Source: Streptomyces albus subsp. albus
Lineage (GTDB): Bacteria > Actinomycetota > Actinomycetes > Streptomycetales > Streptomycetaceae
Assembly: GCF_000719865.1 (NCBI RefSeq)
Contig: NZ_JOID01000009.1
Location: 1 to 64,000 of the forward strand
Reading direction: 5' to 3'
DNA length: 64,000 nucleotides
A program made the translations under genes and the position numbers. Of the stretch, positions 37,742 through 46,052 are shown piece by piece. Position 1 is the first letter of the stretch, and each line of letters opens with the position of its first letter. Below the pieces are notes generated by a model. That model was given only the letters and a program-made list of their open reading frames with translations, did not search any database and was not told the origin of the DNA.

Positions 37742-40023
37742 GCCGTTCCCTCTCCATGACTGTTACCTGCCTGAACGGCAGCGGACTCCACCAGGTCGGG
37801 AATGATCTCGGGCTTCACATCTCCCCGCGCCGCGGCATTGGCGGCGGCTTCTTGTGCTGCGGCAATGGCCGCGTCCCGGCCTCTTGCGTAGGAACGGCCC
37901 GCCTCGTGCTGAGCTTCTGAGGTCGTGTCCTGGGCGATGCTGCTCATGACACTTTCCTGGATGTCCTCGGACACCCACCCCACAACTTCTCCGGCAATGG
38001 GAACACGGGAGGTCACGGCACCAAGCCCCATGCCAAGGAGACGGTCGACCCATTTCTGCTTTTCCGCAGCCGACTCATTGAAAGCCGCGTCCGAGGCTGT
38101 GTGATAGTCGTGGATGGCTTCAGCGCGAGCCTCACTCATGATGCCCGCCATGACAGCACCAGGCGCAACGGCATTACCGACCCGGCCCATAAGCATGGCC
38201 TCAGATGTTGTCTCACCGTTGACAGCACGGTCCACCAACTCATGCGTGTACGCCTGTTGCGCGGCTGTGATGGCCGCGTAGGCATCCGGATCCTGGCCAA
38301 CCACCGCAAGAAATGGCTGGACCGTTTCATTCTGCAACGCCGCCGAAGCTCCGAAGGAGACGAAATCTTCATCGCTGCCCGATCCGTAGATCACCCGCTG
38401 GAAGTCCGGCATGTACTCTGCGGTGATGTCACCAAGGCTGTCTCGCATGGCATAGAGAGGACCTGATGCCACGTCCACATCGCCGTTCTCGTTGCGCTGC
38501 AACAGTTCTGGTGATGTGCCGAACTTGTTGACCAGTTGCCGGGTGAGTTCCGCCTGTTCCGGACTATGCCTCATCGCCGGCGCCGACAAGTCGCCGTCGT
38601 AAGGGCGCCCCGTTGTAGCGGCTTCCAAGGCGTGCCCAAGAGCGTCAGGTCCGTCGCTGAACGCGTCCTCGGAATCCTGGTGCAGCTTCAGGTTGTCCGC
38701 GGGCCACGTGAACTCCTCGTCAGTGAAGACTGACACGTAGTCAGAGAAGTCAGCTGTCGCACTCCGGTCCGCCGTGCCGTCCTCCCGGTACACCGTCGGC
38801 GTCTCCGTGAAGAACTTCGTCGCCGCCTCCGGGCTGTGGCCCAGTGCTTCCAGCACGCTGTTGAGCGGCACATATCCGGCACCGACCTTGCCCGAGGGGT
38901 TGAAGCCGTAGTTGTCGTCGCCCGGTGACGGCTTGTTGTTCAGGAACCGGTACGGGTCTTCTCGGTGCAGTTGTGTCACATGTTCCGCGATGGGAGTCAG
39001 GAAGCGGGGATCGTAGTTTCCGTGCCTGAGCAGGCCGCCGAGGATCTGGTAGCCGTAGGGCTTGTTCATTGCCCCGCGTTCCAGCTCGACCGGTTGTGTG
39101 CCGAGCCGGCGGAACTCCGCGCCCCAGCTCGCCGGGAGGTGGTGCTTGGTTCCCTGGAATCCCTTCGGGGCGTCGGGTTCGGTCGCGTTCGCCAGGGCGT
39201 ACCCCATGTTGCGCTGCAGCTCGGTGACGGCGGCGAGCCGTGTGGGGTTGTCGCCCTCGGTGCCGTTGATGGCCATCCGCCCGTAGAAGCGCAGGGCTTC
39301 CTCGGGGCCGCCCAGCCCTTGGTAGAAGCGGGTCGCGAAGGCGCCGTTGGGCTCTCCGGCGTTGTGCTTGAGCAGGGAGTTGAACTCCGCGAGTTGCCCG
39401 TTGGTGATGCCCGGGCCCAGCGCGGCCAGTTCCAGGGCGCGTTCGGACTGGGCGTCGTCGAGGGAGGTGTATTCGGCATGGCCGAAGTTGTGGGCATCGC
39501 CCCCGTGGCTCTTGTTGAGGGCACGCGCGACGGAGCGATCGATCTCCTCGGCCCGGGCCACCAGCCGGTTGATGCGGTTCTCCAGCCGCTGCTTGGCGTC
39601 CGTCGCCTCCTGGGAGTGCACACCGGTGTTGGCGGTGGGACCACCGGGGAACTCACAGCGGACCGTGCCGTCCCCGAGGTCTCTCACGCCACAGCCGACG
39701 TCCCCCGCGTCCCGGTCGTAGGCCTTGCGGACGTCCGACTGGACCTCGGTGAGGTCGGCGTGAGCGTCACGGAGGATGCTCCAGATGCTCTTCGCCTGGG
39801 TCTGGGCGTCGCGGATCTCCCGGGCGGTCTTGCCGACGAAGGGCTTGGTGACAGCGGCGTTGACGCCGGCCCAGCGTGCGCGCTCGGAGTGCCGGTGCAT
39901 GCCCTCCGAGGCCTCTCGCGCGATCTCGCCCAGGGCATCGGCCATGGTCTTCCACTGGGTGGCCGCGTCACCGAGGTCGTCGAGCGATACCTGGTACACA
40001 TCGGTGAAGGTGAGCTTCGGCAT
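37717..40023 (-). CDS. large helical protein with WXG100-like N-terminus, putative type VII secretion substrate
   Basis: This 768-residue, mostly alpha-helical protein has no signal peptide. The first ~100 residues form a helical hairpin with Trp51-Ala52-Gly53 (ERARWAGVNAAV) at the turn, as in WXG100/LXG-type ESX substrates. A coiled-coil-like region follows (ENRINRLVARAEEIDRSVARALNK), then a long domain I do not recognise. Near the C-terminus a glycine-rich hydrophobic stretch (LLGMGLGAVTSRVPIAGEVVGWV) precedes an alanine-rich helix. Similar proteins are annotated DUF6571 in streptomycetes, as far as I recall. The ATG follows GAGGGAGC. The 3' half is lower in GC than the chromosome average, suggesting acquisition. 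It could be a toxin or a structural secreted protein. Confidence 0.85.
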   Translation of the reverse strand: MPKLTFTDVYQVSLDDLGDAATQWKTMADALGEIAREASEGMHRHSERARWAGVNAAVTKPFVGKTAREIRDAQTQAKSIWSILRDAHADLTEVQSDVRKAYDRDAGDVGCGVRDLGDGTVRCEFPGGPTANTGVHSQEATDAKQRLENRINRLVARAEEIDRSVARALNKSHGGDAHNFGHAEYTSLDDAQSERALELAALGPGITNGQLAEFNSLLKHNAGEPNGAFATRFYQGLGGPEEALRFYGRMAINGTEGDNPTRLAAVTELQRNMGYALANATEPDAPKGFQGTKHHLPASWGAEFRRLGTQPVELERGAMNKPYGYQILGGLLRHGNYDPRFLTPIAEHVTQLHREDPYRFLNNKPSPGDDNYGFNPSGKVGAGYVPLNSVLEALGHSPEAATKFFTETPTVYREDGTADRSATADFSDYVSVFTDEEFTWPADNLKLHQDSEDAFSDGPDALGHALEAATTGRPYDGDLSAPAMRHSPEQAELTRQLVNKFGTSPELLQRNENGDVDVASGPLYAMRDSLGDITAEYMPDFQRVIYGSGSDEDFVSFGASAALQNETVQPFLAVVGQDPDAYAAITAAQQAYTHELVDRAVNGETTSEAMLMGRVGNAVAPGAVMAGIMSEARAEAIHDYHTASDAAFNESAAEKQKWVDRLLGMGLGAVTSRVPIAGEVVGWVSEDIQESVMSSIAQDTTSEAQHEAGRSYARGRDAAIAAAQEAAANAAARGDVKPEIIPDLVESAAVQAGNSHGEGTAWASARTE

Positions 40024-40032
40024 GCCGCTCCC

Positions 40033-40503
40033 TCACCGGAAGTACTGGCTGATGGCGGAGGCGGAAACGGCGGAGCCGTCGCGGTGTCTCATCGAGGCCG
40101 CGATCGCCGCCTCGTCCTCGGTGTGCCGCTTCCGTGAGAAATCCAGGTGATTGGAGATGTGGGCACAGGCCTGGAGCAGCGTTTTGAGCTGGCTGTCCCA
40201 GGTCTCCACCGTCGTGGACAGCGCGGCTCCCGCCGCGAAGCGGTGCTTCTTCAGCTGCCGGGCCGCCCGCATCGTCGTGCCGGTGCCTTCCTCGTCCATT
40301 CCGGCACCGACGATGTCACCGGCCCTCTGGAGGTCGCCGTGGAGCTTGAAGGCGTCGTTGCCGACCTGGCCGAGATCGTCCTGCCGCACGACGAGATCCT
40401 CCGCCGCGGACCCGCCCGCACCGCCTTCCTCCGGTAACCGGTTCAGCCTCGTCCGGTCCGACGCCTGCGCCCTGAGCCGCGCCCATTCCTCGTCGAACGA
40501 CAC
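40033..40503 (-). CDS. small helical WXG-like partner protein
   Basis: The 156-residue, all-helical soluble protein begins SFDEEWARLRAQASDRTRLNRL. A central AFKLHGDLQRAGDI helix, a turn at about residue 100 and a second helix follow (STTVETWDSQLKTLLQACAHISNHLDFSRKRH). It resembles the small type VII-associated proteins that sit before a large WXG/LXG substrate and act as co-secreted partner or chaperone. No classic WXG is present; the closest is TWDS. The GTG start has AAGGGGGG upstream. It is nine bases upstream of the 768-residue gene on the same strand, so they form one operon. Confidence 0.82.
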   Translation of the reverse strand: MSFDEEWARLRAQASDRTRLNRLPEEGGAGGSAAEDLVVRQDDLGQVGNDAFKLHGDLQRAGDIVGAGMDEEGTGTTMRAARQLKKHRFAAGAALSTTVETWDSQLKTLLQACAHISNHLDFSRKRHTEDEAAIAASMRHRDGSAVSASAISQYFR

Positions 40504-40670
40504 TTGTCCCCCCTTTGGTCTTTGGTCCTTGGTCCGCAACCGAGCCGGCCCGGCGCACGGACCGGCCGTGCACGAGAAGTTACCGGCTTCCGTGGTGCCG
40601 TCGCCATGACGGGCGACGGGGCCCGGTGCCGTGGGACAGGTCCGCCCCCGCGCACGCGCCCGTACACGAC

Positions 40671-40703
40671 GAATGCCCCCCGCTGACCGGCCGGGGGGCA
40701 TTC
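40671..40703 (-). terminator. terminator after acyl-CoA dehydrogenase gene
   Basis: A perfect 12-bp stem (GAATGCCCCCCG with its complement, 9-base loop) lies 38 bases past the dehydrogenase stop, insulating the WXG-like operon from it. Confidence 0.8.
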
Positions 40704-40740
40704 GCGTGCGGGCGGGGCGGCAACAGGGGCCGCGCCCGGG

Positions 40741-41898
40741 TTACTTGGGCAGGTTGCGGGCCATGACGATGCGCTGGACCTGGTTGGTGCCCTCGTAGAT
40801 CTGGGTGATCTTGGCGTCGCGCATCATGCGCTCCACCGGGTAGTCCCGGGTGTAGCCGTAGCCGCCGAGGAGCTGGACCGCGTCGGTGGTGACCTCCATG
40901 GCGGCATCGGAGGCGTAGCACTTGGCCGCGGCGCCGAAGAAGGTGAGGTCGGCGTCGACGCGCTCGGACTTGGCGGCGGCCGCGTACGTCAGCTGGCGGG
41001 CGGCCTCGATCTTCATCGCCATGTCGGCCAGCATGAACTGGACGCCCTGGAAGTCGGCGATCGGCTTGCCGAACTGCTTGCGCTCCTGGACGTAGCCCTT
41101 GGCGTAGTCGAGGGCGCCCTGGGCGATGCCGAGTGCCTGGGCGGCGATGGTGATGCGGGTGTGGTCGAGGGTCTTCATCGCGGTGGCGAAGCCGGTGCCC
41201 TCCGCGCCGATCATGCGGTCGGCGGGGATGCGGACGTTGTCGAAGTAGACCTCGCGGGTCGGGGAGCCCTTGATGCCGAGCTTCTTCTCCGGGGCGCCGA
41301 AGGAGACGCCCTCGTCGGACTTCTCGACGACGAAGGCGGAGATGCCCTTGCTGCGCTTCTCCGGGTCGGTGACGGCCATGACCGTGTAGTACTCGCTGAC
41401 GCCGGCGTTGGTGATCCAGCGCTTGACGCCGTTGAGGACGTAAGAGTCGCCGTCGCGCACGGCCCGGGTCTTCATGCCCGCGGCGTCGGAGCCCGCGTCC
41501 GGCTCGGAGAGGCAGTACGAGAACATGCCCTGGCCCTTGGCGAGCGGCGTCAGGTACTTCTTCTTCAGCTCCTCGGAGCCGGAGAGCACCACCGGCAGCG
41601 AGCCGAGCTTGTTGACCGCCGGGATCAGGGAGGAGGAGGCGCAGACGCGGGCCACCTCCTCGATGACGATGACCGCGGAGAGGGCGTCGGCGCCCGCGCC
41701 GCCGAAGGACTCGGGGACGTGGACGGCGTGCAGGTCGTTGGCGGTCAGGGCGTCCAGCGCCTCCTGCGGGAAGCGGCCCTCCTCGTCCACCTCGGCGGCG
41801 AACGGCGCGATCTTCGCCTCGGCGAGCGCACGGACCGAAGCGCGGAGCATGTCGTGCTCCTCGGACGGCCGGTAGAGGTCGAATTCGGTGGACGACAA
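40741..41898 (-). CDS. acyl-CoA dehydrogenase
   Basis: The 385-residue FAD enzyme oxidises acyl-CoA to trans-2-enoyl-CoA, passing electrons to ETF. N-terminal helices are followed by the FAD/substrate segment SYCLSEPDAGSDAAGMKT and WITNAG. The C-terminal domain has VQLLGGYGYTRDYPVERMMRD and IYEGTNQVQRIV with the likely catalytic Glu369. The pattern is that of short/branched-chain enzymes (FadE25 in mycobacteria). The start is TTG at 41898, chosen because GGGAGTGAGG lies just upstream and SSTEFDLYRPSEEH is the conserved N-terminus. It has its own terminator and is divergent from ugd. Confidence 0.95.
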   Translation of the reverse strand: MSSTEFDLYRPSEEHDMLRASVRALAEAKIAPFAAEVDEEGRFPQEALDALTANDLHAVHVPESFGGAGADALSAVIVIEEVARVCASSSLIPAVNKLGSLPVVLSGSEELKKKYLTPLAKGQGMFSYCLSEPDAGSDAAGMKTRAVRDGDSYVLNGVKRWITNAGVSEYYTVMAVTDPEKRSKGISAFVVEKSDEGVSFGAPEKKLGIKGSPTREVYFDNVRIPADRMIGAEGTGFATAMKTLDHTRITIAAQALGIAQGALDYAKGYVQERKQFGKPIADFQGVQFMLADMAMKIEAARQLTYAAAAKSERVDADLTFFGAAAKCYASDAAMEVTTDAVQLLGGYGYTRDYPVERMMRDAKITQIYEGTNQVQRIVMARNLPK

Positions 41899-41930
41899 GG
41901 TGCCCTCACTCCCAGCTGCTGCTAACTACC

Positions 41931-41940
41931 GTTAAGTAAC
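41931..41940. promoter_or_regulatory. short palindrome in the AT-rich patch before the acyl-CoA dehydrogenase gene
   Basis: GTTAAGTAAC (GTTA-AG-TAAC) lies 33 bases before the TTG start within a markedly AT-rich ~35-base patch between divergent genes. It could be part of a promoter or a TetR-type operator, but it is too short to be sure. Confidence 0.35.
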
Positions 41941-42105
41941 TTGATTCTAGTCGCGCGGGCCCGCCGGGTATAGGTGAGTTTGGCGACAGCGTGACGGCGG
42001 GACGGGCCGCGGACGGTCGGCGGAACGGGCACCGGGCGGACGGCGGGCTCCACGGCGGGCGGATATGCTCGCCGCAGTCCGCTCGCACGCGCATACGGAG
42101 TAGCG

Positions 42106-43446
42106 ATGGCACCCAAGATCACCGTGATCGGCACCGGCTACCTCGGTGCCACTCACGCCGCGGCGATGGCCGAACTCGGTTTCGAGGTCCTGGGGCTCGA
42201 TGTCTCCCCCGAGAAGATCGAGATGCTCGCTGCGGGCGACGTCCCCATGTACGAGCCCGGCCTGGAGGAGCTGCTCCGCAAGCACGTCGCGGGCCACCCC
42301 GGCTCCAGCGGCCGGCTGCGCTTCACCACCTCCTACGAGGAGGTGGGCGAGTTCGGCGACGTCCACTTCGTCTGCGTCAACACCCCGCAGAAGCACGGCG
42401 AGTACGCCTGCGACATGAGCTACGTCGACAGCGCGTTCGCCTCCCTGGCGCCGCATCTGCGCCGGCCCGCCCTCGTCGTCGGCAAGTCCACCGTGCCGGT
42501 GGGCAGCGCGGCCCGGCTCGCCGCCCTGCTCGCCGAGCAGGCCCCGGTGGGCGAGGACGCGGAGCTCGCCTGGAACCCGGAGTTCCTGCGCGAGGGCTTC
42601 GCCGTCAAGGACACGCTGCACCCGGACCGCATCGTCATCGGCGTCGCGAGCGAACGGGCCGAGAAGCAGCTGCGGGAGGTCTACGCGACCCCGCTCGCCG
42701 AGGGCTCGCCGCTGGTCGTCACCGACTACCCGACCGCCGAGCTGGTGAAGGTCGCCGCCAACTCCTTCCTCGCCACCAAGATCTCCTTCATCAACGCGAT
42801 GGCCGAGGTCTGCGAGGCCGCCGGCGGCGACGTCGCCAAGCTCGCCGAGGCCATCGGGCACGACGAGCGGATCGGCAAGAAGTTCCTGCGGGCCGGGATC
42901 GGCTTCGGCGGCGGCTGTCTGCCCAAGGACATCCGGGCCTTCATGGCCCGCGCGGGCGAGCTGGGCTCCCCGCAGGCGCTGGCCTTCCTCCGCGAGGTCG
43001 ACTCGATCAACATGCGCCGCCGCGGCCACATGGTCGAACTGGCCCGCGAGGCCGTGGGCGGCGGTTTCCTCGGCGTGCGGGTGGCGGTGCTCGGCGCCGC
43101 CTTCAAGCCGGACTCGGACGATGTCCGCGACTCCCCCGCCCTCAACGTGGCCGGGCAGATCCACCTCCAGGGCGGCCAGGTCACCGTCTACGACCCGAAG
43201 GCCATGGAGAACGCCCGCCGCGTCTTCCCCACGCTCGGGTACGCGACGAGCGCGCTGGAGGCGGCGCGCGGCGCCGATGTGGTGCTGCACCTCACGGAGT
43301 GGCGGGAGTTCCGGGAGCTCGACCCGGTGGCGCTGGGCGAGGTCGTCGCCGAACGCCGCATTCTGGACGGGCGCAACGCCCTCGACCCGGAGGCCTGGCG
43401 CGAGGCCGGCTGGACGTACCGGGCCCTGGGACGGCCCAGCGCCTAG
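42106..43446 (+). CDS. ugd: UDP-glucose 6-dehydrogenase
   Basis: It oxidises UDP-glucose twice with NAD to UDP-glucuronate for uronic-acid-containing polymers. The 446-residue protein has the N-terminal Rossmann loop VIGTGYLGATHAAAMAELG, GKSTVPVG, NPEFLREGFAVKD, the catalytic-cysteine loop GFGGGCLPKD (Cys271) and the C-terminal nucleotide-binding region LGAAFKPDSDDVRDSPAL. A GDP-mannose dehydrogenase is the closest alternative but is less likely given these motifs. It probably supplies glucuronate to surface polymers handled by the nearby glycosyltransferases and LCP proteins. Confidence 0.95.
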   Translation: MAPKITVIGTGYLGATHAAAMAELGFEVLGLDVSPEKIEMLAAGDVPMYEPGLEELLRKHVAGHPGSSGRLRFTTSYEEVGEFGDVHFVCVNTPQKHGEYACDMSYVDSAFASLAPHLRRPALVVGKSTVPVGSAARLAALLAEQAPVGEDAELAWNPEFLREGFAVKDTLHPDRIVIGVASERAEKQLREVYATPLAEGSPLVVTDYPTAELVKVAANSFLATKISFINAMAEVCEAAGGDVAKLAEAIGHDERIGKKFLRAGIGFGGGCLPKDIRAFMARAGELGSPQALAFLREVDSINMRRRGHMVELAREAVGGGFLGVRVAVLGAAFKPDSDDVRDSPALNVAGQIHLQGGQVTVYDPKAMENARRVFPTLGYATSALEAARGADVVLHLTEWREFRELDPVALGEVVAERRILDGRNALDPEAWREAGWTYRALGRPSA

Positions 43447-43490
43447 GCTTCCCGCGCTCTCCCCCGGCGCTGGCGCGCTCCCCGCGGCCG

Positions 43491-43557
43491 GGGGGCCGTC
43501 ATGGCGTGGCCGGGGCGGGTACGGCGTGGCCGCCGGGGGCCGTCACGGCGTGGCCGG
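43491..43557. repeat. 23-bp direct repeat, 44-bp period
   Basis: GGGGGCCGTCATGGCGTGGC plus CGG is repeated at 43535 with one change, and a shorter ACGGCGTGGCCG copy lies between. The repeats occupy the convergent gap between ugd and the GntR regulator gene. Confidence 0.75.
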
Positions 43558-43611
43558 AAACCGCCGGCCGGCTCGGCCGGACGCGCTCGCCGCCGGGCGG
43601 GGCCCGGCCCG

Positions 43612-44280
43612 TCAGCCCGTGCTGCCGCCGGCCACCGCGCGCAGTGAGTGGCAGGCGCCGTCCAGGTGCGCGCGCATGGTGCGGACCGCCTCCTCGGCGT
43701 CCCCGGCGCGCAGGGCGTCCAAAACCGCGGTGTGCTCCGCGATGATGCGCTCCCGCCCCAGGGCGTGCCGCGTCTGCACCATCGACAGATGGACCTCGCC
43801 CTGGATGCCCCGGTAGAGCCGGCTCAGCCGGGGGCTGCCGACCGCTTCCACCAGTGACTGGTGAAACCGCAGGTCGCTCTCGACGAAGGCGCTGTGCGGG
43901 GCGTCGTCCTCCAGCCGGCCGAGGTCCGCGATGGCGCGCTCGGCGGCGGCCGACGGCACGGTGCCGCGCTCGACCAGCAGGCGGACGACCGCTGTCTCCA
44001 AGGGCGTGCGGACCAGGAAGAGGTCCTCGACATCGGCCCGGGTCAACTGGGGTACGTACGCCGCCTTGTTGGCCTCGCGGTGCAGCAGCCCCTCGTGCAC
44101 CAGGGCGGTCACGGCGCTGCGGGCCGTGGGCCGGGAGACGGCGTACTCGGCCGCGATCTCCGTCTCGGCGAGGGCGGTACCGGGCGCGATCCGCCCGTCG
44201 AGCACCCGGTCCCGCAGGGACGCGGCGAGCGCCTCGACGACCGAGACGGTGGACAGCCGAAGGGCGGCGTCCGGAGCCAT
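43612..44280 (-). CDS. GntR-family regulator, FCD (FadR/LldR-like) subfamily
   Basis: The 222-residue repressor-type regulator has a winged helix-turn-helix (AETEIAAEYAVSRPTARSAVTALVHEGLL, ~38-68) and an all-helical FCD effector domain with metal/ligand residues in ESDLRFHQSLVEAV, EHTAVLDAL and RAHLDGACHSL. FCD regulators commonly sense lactate, glycolate or other small acids. ATG 44280 has GGAGGTG 5 bases upstream. It is divergent from an oxidase operon whose promoter carries a perfect TTGTCTGACAA site, fitting the FCD-GntR consensus TNGTNNNACNA. It therefore very likely controls that operon. Confidence 0.92.
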   Translation of the reverse strand: MAPDAALRLSTVSVVEALAASLRDRVLDGRIAPGTALAETEIAAEYAVSRPTARSAVTALVHEGLLHREANKAAYVPQLTRADVEDLFLVRTPLETAVVRLLVERGTVPSAAAERAIADLGRLEDDAPHSAFVESDLRFHQSLVEAVGSPRLSRLYRGIQGEVHLSMVQTRHALGRERIIAEHTAVLDALRAGDAEEAVRTMRAHLDGACHSLRAVAGGSTG

Positions 44281-44330
44281 GAACACCTCCGTCGGGCAGG
44301 GGCCTCATTCTCACATGGGCGCGGCGCCCT

Positions 44331-44378
44331 CATTGACAGACGGGATCCATTGACAGACATGTTTTGTTGTCTGACAAT
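44331..44378 (+). promoter_or_regulatory. promoter and GntR-type operator of the oxidase operon
   Basis: TTGACA (44350-44355), a 17-base spacer and GACAAT (44373-44378) form a promoter. The perfect inverted repeat TTGTCTGACAA (44367-44377) overlaps the -10 and fits TNGTNNNACNA. CATTGACAGAC occurs twice (44331 and 44348), 17 bases apart, so a second -35-like hexamer lies one and a half turns upstream. A repressor bound here would block RNA polymerase. Confidence 0.7.
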
Positions 44379-44445
44379 CTCCGGGTTCCCCCGGGCCGGA
44401 GTGGCGTGCGCCGCCGGCCGGCACACAGAGAGGCGAGGGCGCGTC

Positions 44446-44670
44446 ATGGCTGCCTGCCAGCAGGTCTTCCACCCCGCCGCGGGTCCCCCGGGCACGATGG
44501 TGGTCTCCCCGCGGAACCCGGCCCCCGCGGCCGCGGTGACGAGGCCGGCCGGAGGCGCGGGCGAACCGTTCCGCGGGTCCGCCGGACGGCGCCACGTCCC
44601 ACCCGTCGCCGTCCGCCGGACGGCCTCCCCGCACCCGACGCCCGTACCCGACCGGATGGTGGCGCACTGA
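44446..44670 (+). CDS. possible small upstream ORF (74 aa) coupled to the oxidase gene
   Basis: The open frame starts at an ATG preceded by GAGGCGAGGG and ends in TGATG, where its stop shares one base with the start of the oxidase gene. The product (AACQQVFHPAAGPPGTMVV, then basic and Pro-rich) resembles no family I know. It may be a translated leader that couples initiation at the oxidase gene, which itself has no Shine-Dalgarno. Alternatively it is just untranslated leader that happens to be open. Confidence 0.4.
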   Translation: MAACQQVFHPAAGPPGTMVVSPRNPAPAAAVTRPAGGAGEPFRGSAGRRHVPPVAVRRTASPHPTPVPDRMVAH

Positions 44671-46052
44671 TGACCACGGACACCGATCTCGCCCGCGATC
44701 TGGCGGCCATCGTCGGCCCCGGCCACGTCCGCACGGACGCCGGCGCGCTGACCGCCTACGGCCGCGACGCCACCCCGCTCTTCCACGCCCTGCCGCAGGC
44801 CGTGGTGCTGCCCGGCAGCACCGAGGAGGTCGCCGCGGTCCTGCGGTACGCCACCGAACGGCGCGTCCCCGTCGTGCCGCGCGGCGCCGGCTCCAACCTG
44901 TGCGCCGCCACCGTGCCGCTGACCGGCGGCATCGTGCTCGTCCTCACCCGGCTCAACGAGATCCTGGAGGTCAGCCCCGAGGAGCTGCTGGCCCGGGTGC
45001 AGACCGGCGTCAGCACCGCCGCCCTCGCCGACGCGGCGGCGGCCCGGGGCCTGCTCTACGCCCCGGACCCCGGAAGCCGCACCGTCTCGACGGTCGGGGG
45101 CAATGTAGCCACCTGCGCGGGCGGGCTGCGCGGCCTGAAGTACGGCGTCACCCGCAACTACGTGCTCGGCCTGGAGGCGGTCCTGCCCACCGGCGAGATC
45201 ATCCGGACCGGCGGCCGGCTGTGGAAGGACGTCGCGGGCTACGACCTCACCCGGCTTCTCACCGGCTCCGAGGGCACCCTCGCGGTGATCACCGAGGTCA
45301 CCGTCGCGCTGCTGCCCGCCCCCGAGGAGAGCGGCACCGGCGTCGCCTACTTCGACTCCCTGGCCGACGCCTCGCGGGCGGTCGCGAACGTGATCTCCGC
45401 CGGGATCGTCCCCGCCACGCTGGAGTTCCTCGACCGCAAGTGCATCGCGGCGGTCGAGGAGTTCGCCGGCCTGGGACTGCGGCAGGACGCCGGCGCGCTG
45501 CTGCTCTTCGGCGACGACGGCGCGCCCGGCGCCGTGGCCGGGAACCTGGCCCGCATCCAGGACGTCTGCGCGGACGCCGGGGCGCTGGAGACCACCCTCG
45601 CGGAGGACGTCGCCCGCGCCGACGCCCTGCTCGCGGCCCGCCGCTGCTCCCTCCCGGCCCTCTCCCGCCTCGGTTCGCTGACGATCCTGGAGGACGCCAC
45701 CGTGCCGCGGCACCGGCAGGCCGAGATGGTCGACCGCATCGACGAGATCGCCGCGAAACACAACCTGCTGATCGCCACCTTCGGCCACGCCGGGGACGGC
45801 AACCTCCACCCGACCTGCGTCCTCGATCCCGAGGACACCGAGGGCGCCGACCGCGCGCACCGGGCGTTCGCGGAGATCTTCGCCGCCGCCATCGCCATGG
45901 ACGGCACCATCACCGGCGAACACGGCGTGGGCGCGGCCAAGCTGCCGTATCTCGCGGACAAGATCGGCGAGGACCAGATGGCCCTGCTGCGCCGCGTCAA
46001 GACGGCCTTCGACCCGGCCGGCATCCTCAACCCCGGAAAGCTCGGATCATGA
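44670..46052 (+). CDS. FAD-linked 2-hydroxy-acid oxidase (GlcD/LldD-II-like)
   Basis: The 460-residue flavoprotein of the glycolate oxidase GlcD / D-lactate dehydrogenase family has the FAD-binding loop VVPRGAGSNLCAATVPLTGG (~70-90), TVGGNVATCAGGLRGLKYGVTRNYVLGLE, GYDLTRLLTGSEGTLAVIT and the C-terminal FGHAGDGNLHPT and GTITGEHGVGAAKL. It oxidises glycolate or D-lactate to the keto acid. Electrons pass to the Fe-S partner encoded next, whose ATG overlaps this stop (ATGA). The absence of a Shine-Dalgarno suggests coupling to an upstream reading frame. Control by the divergent FCD-GntR repressor is likely. Confidence 0.92.
   Translation: MTTDTDLARDLAAIVGPGHVRTDAGALTAYGRDATPLFHALPQAVVLPGSTEEVAAVLRYATERRVPVVPRGAGSNLCAATVPLTGGIVLVLTRLNEILEVSPEELLARVQTGVSTAALADAAAARGLLYAPDPGSRTVSTVGGNVATCAGGLRGLKYGVTRNYVLGLEAVLPTGEIIRTGGRLWKDVAGYDLTRLLTGSEGTLAVITEVTVALLPAPEESGTGVAYFDSLADASRAVANVISAGIVPATLEFLDRKCIAAVEEFAGLGLRQDAGALLLFGDDGAPGAVAGNLARIQDVCADAGALETTLAEDVARADALLAARRCSLPALSRLGSLTILEDATVPRHRQAEMVDRIDEIAAKHNLLIATFGHAGDGNLHPTCVLDPEDTEGADRAHRAFAEIFAAAIAMDGTITGEHGVGAAKLPYLADKIGEDQMALLRRVKTAFDPAGILNPGKLGS

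Noticed and set aside
41961..41973. GGGTAT before ugd as a sigma-B-type promoter
   Set aside because: No GNNT lies 14-16 bases upstream; the nearest GATT is about 19 bases away.
44900..46048. Upstream extension of the Fe-S subunit frame through the oxidase gene
   Set aside because: It is out-of-frame reading of the oxidase gene; ATG 46049 overlaps the oxidase stop and begins the plausible product.
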